From Limnoperna fortunei (Eukaryota; Mollusca; Bivalvia; Mytilida; Modiolidae): DNA of 64,000 nt. Location of the stretch: positions 26,478,432 through 26,542,431 of the forward strand of contig OX104113.1 of NCBI GenBank assembly GCA_944474755.1, written 5' to 3'. Both the position numbers and the translations under genes were made by a program. Every line of letters begins with the position of its first letter. Positions within the stretch are counted from its first letter, which is position 1. This document shows positions 22,001-34,000 of this stretch, in pieces. The notes under the pieces were generated by a model. The model was given only the letters and a program-made list of their open reading frames with translations, ran no database searches and was not told the origin of the DNA.

Positions 22001-25000
22001 GGAAGTAAAATGCACCTTGGCAAGACATCACTATTTTACAGGCCATAAAAAAACTGGGAATAAACTTGGGAATGTAAATTGATCTGTGTTGTTGCAAAAA
22101 CAGATTACGTTTGAAGAATCTGCCATGACTAGCCGACTAGAGCTTTACATTACGTGTTGTGTAGCAGGGTATACCAAGCAGATGCCAGCTGTAAAAAGAC
22201 TCGTTATTTACCTATAATAAACAATGGTATTGTGTAGCAACCATCAACACTTCGTGGGGCGTGGTACAGGAGGTAGCCCCCTTGAAGGTAACCATTAACA
22301 ACGCAAAATACTAAAGCCAAGAAGAATGGCACACATGGTGTTGGTTTTCCTCCTCTTATTAGTAATGGAAAAACAAACGCCCTGCAATTAAACATTATTA
22401 TTCGCTTAAATATGTTGTACAAATACACAAACAGAATAACACGTAAAATGTCGCTTTGTGGTTTTCATTATAGAATGATTGCTTATATTGATGCGAGGGG
22501 GCCTCGGTGGCCGAGTGATTAAGGTAGTTTGTCTACTATAGATCAGGTGCTCTGTCAACACTGAGGTTGTGGGTTTGAGTCTCACTGCTGGAGGGAGTAC
22601 TCGACTCCAATCTTAAATGACTATGATTGTCAGTTTTCTTACTTAAGGTCAGAGGTTTTCCCTGGGTACTCCGGCTTTCCCCACCCCAATAAAAATGGAC
22701 GCCATGGTATAGCTGCAAAATTGCCGAAAGTTGCGTTAGACACCATTCAACAAATAAACATATATTGATGAGTATAGAAGACATAGCAGCTGCAGAAAAA
22801 TACATGGCGTGGAGGTAAAACTGAATTCTAATAATGTATAGATGAGTACAAACTGGAATATGTTCAAATTTGATTGTTTATACAACTCATTTCGATAATT
22901 AGTGACATATAAAGTTTACTTTGGATGACTTGGCCACTTGGATTTATTTGTTTAACCTCAGATGTGTTATGGTCATTACATTACTGTTCTTTAACGCAGC
23001 TCTTGATGGCCTCTTTTGTGCCCGAAATATTATTCAAATAAATAGAGGCACCAACAATGTCGGACTTACTTTGTGTTTTGATGAAAATAATTTATATTGT
23101 TTTCTAAAATTGTATTTGGTGGTGATACACATTTTACAGAGTTAAATTAACGGAGTAATTTTCTGGCAATGTTTAATATTTTCCCAAATTTCGGTTATTT
23201 CATAGCCAAATGTCAACAATTATGTACATTTAAAGTACAAAGCAAAAAATTATGAAGCTATAAGTCTTGTAAAATGATTATCAGTAATAAAATACCAAAT
23301 TCCAAGTTCTAAATTGTTTACATATTGAATTTGTTCAAAAACGCAAATGACGACCATTTACGCTTATCTGTCATCTATGCTCGCAACTGCAATAGGCATT
23401 TTTTTTCAACTCAGGCAATACGTTTGCTAAAATTTGTAATCTAATGAGATATTTAATGATACTCCGCTACGTTGCATTGCTTTTAATATCTTCTAACACG
23501 TTTTACTAAATTACAGATACATATTGTCCATTTCAAGACAATTTTTACTTCACGTTGGACCTATAAAAATAATTTTAAATTGGCCTAACTCGCAAACTAC
23601 CAATAGGATTATGCTGAATATTTCAACTTGATCTTCTTTTTATATAGTACTTAACAGCTGTGCAACGTTTTAACAAAATCTGTTGACGTATTTTTAAGTT
23701 ATCATTTGGAAACTGCCAACTGTTGACAAAACATTAATTGCCTTGGAAGTCGAAAACTACAAATTGGATTGTGCTGAAAATTGAACTTGATCTTCATTTT
23801 AACAGCTGTGCAAGGTTTAACCAAAATCAGTTGACGCGTTTTGAAGTTATCACCTGAAACCACCGGAGCATGGACAAAAGGACTCATCCAAACGGAGGGT
23901 ATCACATATTATTCCCGGTTTGAAACAAATGCGGACTTTTGATTGGTTGTTACCTGTCGTTACAAATCCCATACACCGGCTTCGCTGCTAACGTCGCAGG
24001 GTGCATTGTTGTGCGTTGCTACTGTATGTTCTAGAGTACCAGTGTATGTTATTCCAAAAAGGAAAATTTATCTTTTCATATTTGTATTTGTACTTCTGTT
24101 CAAACACTGCAGATGCCCTACATTCCCACTTATATAAAACATAAATATAAATTAAATCGGATTTTGATGTAATTGTCTGTTATGATAGCGTAATTTGAGG
24201 CGTCAAAATACCGAAAGTAAGAAAAACAATGTAAAACAAAATAAAAAACTTTAAACTCGCAAAGTCTGAGGTTGATACCATCCTCGACTTGGTAACATGG
24301 GCATTTTCTGCATAAAAAACGTATAATTTTTGTGAGCAACTGTGATGACGTTGCCCATTTAGCTTATTTCTGACGACAAAATAACCTATTTTCAGCCATT
24401 TACACCGGGGATAAATCCGTTACCTACGTCATAATCCGGGTGTATGGAAATTGTACCACCTGAAAGTACTTCTCGACAGCCTTCGTCTTCGCCTCAGACT
24501 GAACATTAGTACTTTAAGGTGGTACAATTTCAATACACCCGGGTAATAACGTAGGTAACTGATAATACCCCGCTACTTTGTTTTAGCGGGGTATAAAAAA
24601 TCTGTTTTAAAGCCCTTTGAAGTCTTTTCTATTTGTGAGCTTCAAGCATCCACCAAATTCGAATTTATATACGTCTGGTTTTTATCGCAATGCTATCTTT
24701 TATCAGATATAAAAGTCTGCCTTTTTATCTGAATGACTATAAACAGAAGATATCTACCCGTATGTTCTACATTTAGATTTAACAACAAATGAAGTTTCTT
24801 GTATTACGTCCATATTTTTCGAAGACGATATGTACAGTGAATAATGAAAAGGCAAGTAGGCTGTTTATATATATATATATGTTAGTTAACCACACCGACA
24901 GATAACTTAACTGATTCTTAACGTCCGGTGAGATTTCTGTTATATTCAGGACTAGAACAATTGAGGAAAACGACCAAATTCAGGGAATGGGTAGGACCAC

Positions 25001-28000
25001 ACGTGAGAAATTTTGACGGCCTCGGGAAAAGGCTGGTTCTATGGTTGGATATGAACCTTGTAATAAAACACACCATCTAACAAACAATCATTGGCGACGC
25101 CGAGCAATACTTACAACGTGTCAGTGGGTGGGGATAAGTTGAAAATATTTTTTAATATCACATGGACAAAAACATCAGTATAGACGAAATGGGTGTTTAA
25201 GCTGAGGAAATATATTATTAAAATTCAGCTAGAATTCGTTATCTCATGAAAAGAAGTTTTTAACCATATTTTTCATTACCTATTTTTTACTGAACAATAA
25301 CGGGGAACTAGTTTTGTTGGTTTTGCCTTCAGTGAAAACCGGCCTTATTCGACAAAAATAAGTTACAGATTTTCCCTGAAACCACTATGCAATTTGGAAC
25401 TCAAGTTACGACGAAAAGCCAATAGGATGTCATTTTTAAAAAATTGCAAAAGTCTGAAATGGTCGGGTTGCGAAGCTAGTGCCTTAATAAATAGAGAATG
25501 GTTTACGATTTGTTGGAAGTACGTTTTGGGTTTGTGTAAAAAATGTATGAGTTCTCAAAAATGAAAGTTGCAAAGTCTGGAAAATGACGAAATAAACCCT
25601 CAAACAATTCCAGAATAGCAAGTGCACAACTTCAATACATTTGCAATCTTTCTGTTTCAGAGATCTGGGTTGAAAACGGTATGAGGAGACACAAAATTGA
25701 CACCCTATCTTCTTCGCCCGCCGCCCGCCTGCCCATCCGCCCGATTCGACTACACCATACAATAACCCGGGTTTCGTGCAACCCGACACAAAATCATATT
25801 GGTAATATGCACTTCAACCACTGTCGATGATACTATAATTAAAAAGATTAGTGATAGGGGATAAATAAATATCAAATAACTCATTAACAGCTTTGGTCCG
25901 GGTGTCATCGCTTGGCGTCCGTCGTCTGTCTTCCGTCCTGTTAACTTTTTCAAAACATCTTCTCCTCTGAAACCATTTGGCCAATTGTTTTCAAACTTGG
26001 CCGAAATCATCCTTGGGTACCTAGTTTTAAATTTTTATCGGGAGTGTTGATTTACGGACAAAGATTGCCGCTGTTACTAAAAATAGAACATAACGTTTTT
26101 GGTGAAAAACCCGTTACCTCAAACTGAATAGCATATTAAGCGCTATATATTTTCCAATAATTCAGAAGTTATGAGATAACTTCCTGTAGGAGTTACTGCC
26201 CTTAAATAACGATTTTTGACGAAATTTTTTGTTTTTAAAATACAACCTGAAAACAATATAAACCAGATTGACATTATAAAGTGTTAAAATGATCGTAAAA
26301 AGACAATGCCTACAAATCATATAGTTGGTGAAAAATTGTTTTGATGATTCCTAATAGAAGTTACTGCTAGAGTGACACTGTGAATTGCAAAATTAACAGC
26401 AAGACTGGTCCTGCAATTCTTTTTATTGGTCAGATGACCAATTAGAAGAAATTTGTAGTTTTTGCTCTGTAACTTAAATGACTGAAACTGTAAGATGCAA
26501 GGTAATCAAAACACTTCCTACTTCATCAAAAATATTAGTCAGATGACTCATTATAGGAGTTTTGGCCCTGTAATGACGATTTCAGACAAAATTATCAGTT
26601 TTCTGTTTTAAATTAACACGTCGAGTAAAACTTAAAATTACTAAATAATTTTGCCATGTAACCAAAAAGCTATAACAGCAAGAGTGCAAAAATTGATAGC
26701 TCAAAGTCATTTGTCATGTCATTACATTCCTGTTAGCCTCTTGTTTAGCAGAATAGATTCTGTGGACTTATTTAAGATAAAGGAAGCTCGGTTGTTTGAA
26801 GTCTTACAGCATGATACATGTATTAATTATATCCCCCTTTTTAATTAACATGCACATTTCTGGACACATGCCAATATGTGTCTAAAAATACATTTTTTTT
26901 TCAATCAGAAATAAAATCCTACCAAACAAATCAATTTTATCAAAATAATCATGTTACTCGTACTTTAAAAATCTGAAAAATTTCTGTACCCGGTCAGAAC
27001 CATTGCTGAAGTTTCTGTATTTTTGGTTGTTAGTTCTCGAGTTTGCCGGTTTCTTGGACTTCGAGTTATCACCTTTTGACAACAACAACCAAAAATACAG
27101 TTTGTGGGTTGTCTTTATTGACAGTTTCCATTTTTGTCTGATTTATCGACCCAGAAGGTAACAAATGGCCACGGCACATGACACAAATACAGAAGAGCAT
27201 AAAGCTTGCACGATGCATAAAAGAATTTAACAACTAAAACTAAGGCTTTTCTTGAAAAAAAAACATAACATTGTATATTTGGCTATGAGCTATATGTATT
27301 TTTATGGATAGTTGTATGATGTAAAACATGCTTTAAATAGCATTTAAAGCTGTTGCAGCAGTTGGATTGATGGATGTGCCTATTCTAGATCACATAAAAA
27401 CTAAAGGGTTTTTTTTAATTGACTTTTTACTCAAACTTGCATAAAATTTACACAAACACATTAAAATAGCATTTTTGACAATATTAACCTGTTTTTATTT
27501 GCTTTATTTTTGCTGAAGAATGTAAAAGTGAACTTTAAATAAAATTTATGTATTAAGATGGTGAAAATATATTATGCAAAGTAAAAGCATCTTTTGGTAA
27601 TATAAACCTGTTTTACCATTTAGTAATTTTTATAAGGGGAGGAAATTTGTGTTTATAAAATATTTTGTATTACAGTTTAATATTCAGATGATGCCCCATA
27701 AACAACAGACAAATTATCCTCTCAAGTCAAAGGTTCTGATTCCACGTTCGCTCCATCATCCAAGTCTTATTCCACCCTTAGCTACATCATCACGTGATGA
27801 TGGAGTGAACGTGGAATCAGAACCCGGACATTGGAGGATAGAGATAAACAGAAGCATTTTTTAGACGTTCGTTAGGGTATCGTTTTCAATTAATGATTGA
27901 CAGTTTTCATAACTGGATCTTATAATTACCATCAATTTTAATATGTACACGAAAACAGTTATTTTTCAAGCAAAATTTATAATTTTCTCAAGTAAAGATT

Positions 28001-31000
28001 ATAGTACGTTCAGTAAAAATCAATTCAGTAGGTCGTTCAAAAGAAAGCTTTGGGAGACTTACAGTTTTTACACGGTTTCTTATTATTATTCTTTTTTATT
28101 GATCATCGCACGAGCATTATGATACCTGGCATTTGAAAAATTTCAAAATGGCCGCCTTCCGAAAACGATACGCCCCCCCCACCTCCTCACCCCCCCCCCC
28201 CGAAAAAAAACCGCAAACATTTAAACGCCATGCGGATTCAACAAGGTAGTGGCACATTCAGGAACCATAATCTGAGGGTCCCTGAATGTGCCACTACTTA
28301 AGGAATTTTTAGGCTACTTCCGGTTTCAAAAAGGCCGCCATTTTACTAAGTCAACTTTGTCCGATTTCAACGAAATTTAATTTCTAGAGTCCGAATTTGA
28401 TAGGCGAAATATCTATTGATCTTCTAAAAGCTCAATCAGTAGTCAGGATTTCCTTATTGTAACCAGCCAACCCGCCACCTAATGAAAGATCTCCACTGGT
28501 TTGCCATATAACGGTAGAGCATGAAATAACGTTACTGTAACTACCCTGGATCGAACACGTGATCTCAGTATTGCCAGCCAGCTTATCAAGTGAGCTAAAG
28601 AAGTACTCCTTTAGCTTAGTCGATTTTGACTGGCTATATACATACTACCTGCTAGAACCCAGATAGGCCTCCTGTTATACTCCTCTCCCTTACAAAGAAT
28701 CATCATAGTTTACTCAAGATGATTCACAACAAACCAGCCAAATCCTTCATATGGGCTTTTCAGTTGGGCGCCAAATGTAACGGAGCATGAAATAACGTTA
28801 CTGTCACTACCGGGGATCGAAACCGTGATCTCAATATTGCCAGCCAGCCTTCTAACCAAGTGAGCTAAGAAGTACTCCGTTAGCTCAGTCGATTTTGACT
28901 GCATGGTTATATACCTACTACCTGCTAGAACGCAGATAAGCCTCTTGTTACAGTCCACAAGGGAATGATAATATAGGGGAAACGCACTGGGCAGCTCTGT
29001 ACCTACCCCACCTAAACTCATTATGGTCGTAGAGAAATAAAAAGCAAATATTTGCCTCATATATACAGTAAATACAGAGGCCGAAAAGTTTATTTATACA
29101 GTCAAAGTTAATTTATACAGTCAAAGTTAATTTATACAGTCGTATAAAAATGGGACTACGCCAACGGATCACTTGATAGCACCACAATAGGTCAACAAAC
29201 CTAGCAAAGATTTAATACAATGGTTTAATAATAATCACATGCAGGTTAACCCAAAAAAGTTCCAAGCCATAGCTGTAGGCAAAAAAAACACTGTAAAAAT
29301 ATCGTATTTGATATAAATGGTAGTGAAATTAGTTGTGACGATGAAGTAAAACTTCTTGGTGTTACTTTTGATTTCAAACTAAATTTTGACACTCACATTG
29401 CAGATATATGTAAAAAAAGCCTCCTAACAATTAAATGTCTTAAAAAGAATAGGACAACACCTCAACAAATTGGATCGACTCACTATATACTATACTTTTA
29501 TTCTATCAAATTTTAATTATTGTCTCTTAGCGCGGCATTTCTGTAGCGAAAAAAAAACCCCACAAAAACTAGAAAAAAAATCAAGAAAGGGCCTTAAGAT
29601 TTATCTATCACGACGATAGTGGTACATACGAAGACCTACTTATTAAATCTAAGATGCCATCATTACGTATTAGAAGACTACGTCTTTTAGCTATACAAAT
29701 TTTTAAAATAGTTAATAAATAATCCCTTGTATACTAACACGATCTTATATCTATTAAAAAGAGTTTTTATTCTTTTAGATATTCATGTGGTAGTGTTGAA
29801 TTTGGATATTTTTTATTTTTGATATTTAAAAAAAATAATAAATTGATTTGAAACAAAGTTTTGTTATTGCTGATTATTTAATCCAATAATTATGTCCTTA
29901 GGGATATTTACATGTCTTCATGGTTCAGTGAGTCATGATAGGTTTTCACACATGCATTTCTTTATTTCTCTAGATCTTTCTCTTTTGGAAAAGAAAATTC
30001 TAATCCTTTAATATCTATTGGTTGATGTGGTCATGTGTTTCTTTTGGTGGGAAAATTCTATTGTTCCCTCAGATTTGATTTTGACTTTGAATAGTCTTGT
30101 ACTCATATTTTTCACTCTTTATTATTGGTGGACATCTTGATTCTTGATATGTAAGTTTGTTTTATTTCTACTAATTAACACATTTATTTCACACTGATAA
30201 ATGTATATGTGAGATTTTGAATAATTGTGCACTTTGAAAGATTTCTGAGTGAATAAGTTTATTTAAAATAATAAAAACACATAAAATCACTAAACTGGTT
30301 AAATTTATTGACAAAGTTGATAAAAGTACAAGAATAAAACTATTTTAATATAATTTTATTTGTAACTTGATAAATATTAAATTATAGTCATTTTTGCACA
30401 TTTCAAGTTAAGTGACTTGGAATATTTGTTTTATTCAGAATAGTCAGATACATGTACAAATAAAATGTGTATCAAATAAAATATTTATAATCGTATTATT
30501 TATTACAGATTTTGTCAAAACTGATGAATTACTTGATTGTATTGATGAAGTAATATTATATTTTGTGCTGAGGACCTTTGTACCTCAATACATGGTAGGT
30601 TTTGTGTTTAATTGTATTTATGTGTGTTGTTGTGAATAATAAGTTTATTACCTGTTATTTTAATAAGCTTGCTATGCACGTGTTGCTATGTCTCGTCATT
30701 GCATGAAATGCTTTACATGTTAAATAATACTTTTAAATTTTAAATAAATTACTGTCGTAATATTGAGTAAAATTGAGATTTTAATATGTCAAAATATTAT
30801 ATAGACAGATATTATAAATATATATTATATTGTTCTGTATTTATATTTTAGGGTCATTTATGTTATATTTATGAATTTTGGACATAAGCAGACATATTAA
30901 ATACTGAACCCAATCCTGAGGTGTTAGTTGTTAATAAAGGCCAATTAGCTACCGGTTACATAATGGCGCCCAACTAGAAGTATTTATGACTGTTTACTAT

Positions 31001-34000
31001 TGTTCATCGATTCAACTGTGAATTCTAATTGTGAGGATCTTCATTAACTTTGAAACAGCTGTTTGTGATTTCCGTTATTCTCGTTTGGATTACTTATTCG
31101 GAATACAAGATTTACAGAAGATCAGCTCATAGTAGGTACTTTATATATATGCATATATGTTTATCTGTGTTTTGTTTTATCGTTGAAATGTGTAATTGTT
31201 TGATGTCATAATTGATTAAAAAAAAAAAGAACTAGAAAAAAACTCGTACTTAACAAACATTAATTTTGTAAAACTTGTAAACAAGTACTGTGCGAATAGA
31301 TATAGAGTTATATTATTTGAATTAAGGAATAATAATATTCCAACATTTTTTTAATATGTAATTGATATTTTTATAGACTTTGTATAAAAGTTGACAACTG
31401 AGACACACCTCTTTAAAGGTCAAGGTCAACCGGAAGTAAATAGACACACCCACTTAAAGTAAAACTAAACAATACAGTGTTTGACTTTATAGATTTGTTT
31501 AGGAGTTCTCATTCAAATAAAGTATCATAAATTGATATTGTTTGGGAAGTCTTATAAACAAAGAAGCTAGATTCTGTTAATTGCATACACTTTTATTTAG
31601 GAAGTGATAACAGTACAGATTTATTTGAAATTAATTAGTATTGATACACACATACACTTCGATTTTTTTTCTCAAACCCACATTGCGTACATTAATGTTA
31701 CCAATTTAGTTTGTTGTTGGTTTGATGTATGTAGTGTCATATTGTATTGTCAAATGTGTATTTATATGTTGTAATTATTGTGTGTTTGTCATGTTGGTTG
31801 TATATGTGTTATCTGTGTATTGATTGATATATTGTATGTAATTGATTGTGACTTTATTTAAAATTTAAGTAAACTTTAAACTTAATTAAAAAAAAAGTTA
31901 ATTAAAATTTAAATTTGATTTTTTTTAAATAAAATTTAAAATTCAATCTTAAACTTTAATAGAGATTGGTGAAATTATTTAAAAGAGAAATCATTCTTTA
32001 AAAAAAAAATTTTTTTCTGAAAACTTTTAATAAGTTTAATTATTTAATAGTTACAAATTATTTAAACTTTTATGTAGTGACTGAATTGAGTGAGTGAATA
32101 TTAGGGTTATCTATTATAACAGTCCATTTGTACTAACATTCACAAACCTATACCAGTTATGTTCCCATAGCTATAATACTAATACCATCACTTTAATTTT
32201 TTTTTATTCTTAGAAACTTCTTGACTTTGTACTTTACTTCAGTTGATTTGTACCTTCGGTACTCTTGAAAGTCAAAGTGTAGGTTCACTGGCATTGGTCT
32301 TAGGTGATATAGGCATTGTACAGAAAACCTTTTACTTTCCCCCCTTTCCCCATACGCGTACGTATACCGACTTAGTCAGTTAATACCACATATAGTCACA
32401 TAGTCATCCATAATTTGAAAAAGTATACTATTTAGTTGATATATATTATTTAGCCCTATCATACTTACCTAGTATATTAACCCAAATTATATTTTTAAAA
32501 AAAACGAGAGATTGTTGACGTAAAAGCTCAGCATATCTCAATCGCAATATTTTTGAATACAGAGGGAACAGAATCTGGTGGAGTTGTAACAGATCAAGGT
32601 AGGTGATTAATTATTTTGTATATTATATATCTAGATAATTATTATATTGTGTTTTGATATATGATTAGTACATAAAGAATTTTTGTTGTGCAGATACCTA
32701 GGTAGCTCGAGTGTGTCCTGAGAGTCTATTTATCAATATATTTATATATATAATTTTTTTTTAGTTTGTAGCACATTACCTGAATTGACATATTTCTATT
32801 ATATGATAGTGTGAACATTAATATTGTATAATATATTGACATAATATTGTATAATATATTGACATATAGATTGTTATATTTTACAGATTAGTCCAGATTG
32901 ATAAAACTTTGTGATAGATTTATTGTCTCCCTTGATGTATACTTGAATTATTTTGAAAAGGACTATTTTATTTTAGTACCCAGATCAACATAGTCATATA
33001 ATAACTATTGATATTTAATACTTATTTATTTCCATTTTTTTTTAAATTTTATTATTAGATCGTGAATTTCACATAGTTATTAGTTATTATTTAGATATAC
33101 TTAATTATCTCCCTTTATATATTTTATTTCCAGGTTTATTAATTGTATTTCTTTTGTTTATAGGTAATTTATTCCTATTTCAGATATTTCTTTTGTTTAT
33201 AGGTAATTTATTCCTATTTCAGATATTTTTTTTCTATTACAGATAATTTTATTTCTTAGTAGATTAGTAATATATTTTTCTCTCACATTTATTTCTTTTA
33301 CAGGTCATTAATATTACAATTTTTTTTTGTAGCTTACTTTTATATTTATTTCAGCTTTATAATTTTTTTTTCTGTTGTTTAAATTTTTCATTAAATTTTT
33401 TTTTTTTCAGCTTAACATTAATTTATTTGGTAAATATTTGATTTTTTTTCAGAATATTAATTATTTTTATATATCTTCATTATATTTCAGATTTACTTTC
33501 TATTCATTATAGATATTTATTCTTTATTGTAGCTTACATATTTTTTTTCTCTCAGCTACATAAAATAAATTTTTCCAGGTCTTTGAATATTTCAGATATT
33601 TTTTTTGTTTTGTACAGTTTAGTTCTATACATACTATGGCTTCAGGAGGTCAGGATTTAGAAGAAATAGTTATTAGTCCAACTAAGGGAAAGAACTTTGG
33701 TGATTTATATCAGAAAATGGAAACATTAGATGGAGAGGACATACCACCTGAGTTGGCTGATATGATGATGAATTTGTTGAAGAAGTCTGGACACTTGAAA
33801 GATACCACACCTAAACTAAAGGACTCCAAATCTGCTATTAAGAAGGAACCAACGTTTATGCTACCCCCACCTACAACCAAACATCCTTCTTCTCATCCTA
33901 TACCAAGATCAACACCACCCATCACTCATCCACCCAAACTTACATGGTTTTCTGGGGAGAATGCCAAAGGAGAATTGACTTATGATTTATGGCGATACAA

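Larger units (their letters stand above)
28507..28952 (-). mobile_element. TRIM-like miniature LTR retrotransposon with tRNA-type motifs in its LTRs
   Basis: Two direct repeats of about 175 bp (28507-28679 and 28776-28952) enclose only 96 bp. The right copy has canonical TGTAAC...GTTACA ends; the left has TATAAC...GTTATA. Read on the minus strand, the internal segment starts TTTGGCGCCCAACTG (a primer-binding site of the tggcgcccaac type) and ends with the polypurine run AAGGGAGAGGAG directly before the second LTR, exactly the layout of a terminal-repeat retrotransposon in miniature. There is no coding capacity. The LTRs differ at roughly a tenth of positions by eye, so this is an old insertion. 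The primer site resembles that of the nearby full Gypsy element (tggcgcccaacta), a possible mobilising partner. Confidence 0.78.

Noticed and set aside
22497..22590. A functional tRNA gene
   Set aside because: Box A and B are present, but the cloverleaf is disturbed and the sequence continues into a SINE body shared with other copies in the window.
30412..30639. A 75-codon frame found identically at 39854-40081
   Set aside because: It lies in the two LTRs of the Gypsy element and is duplicated with them; no family resemblance.
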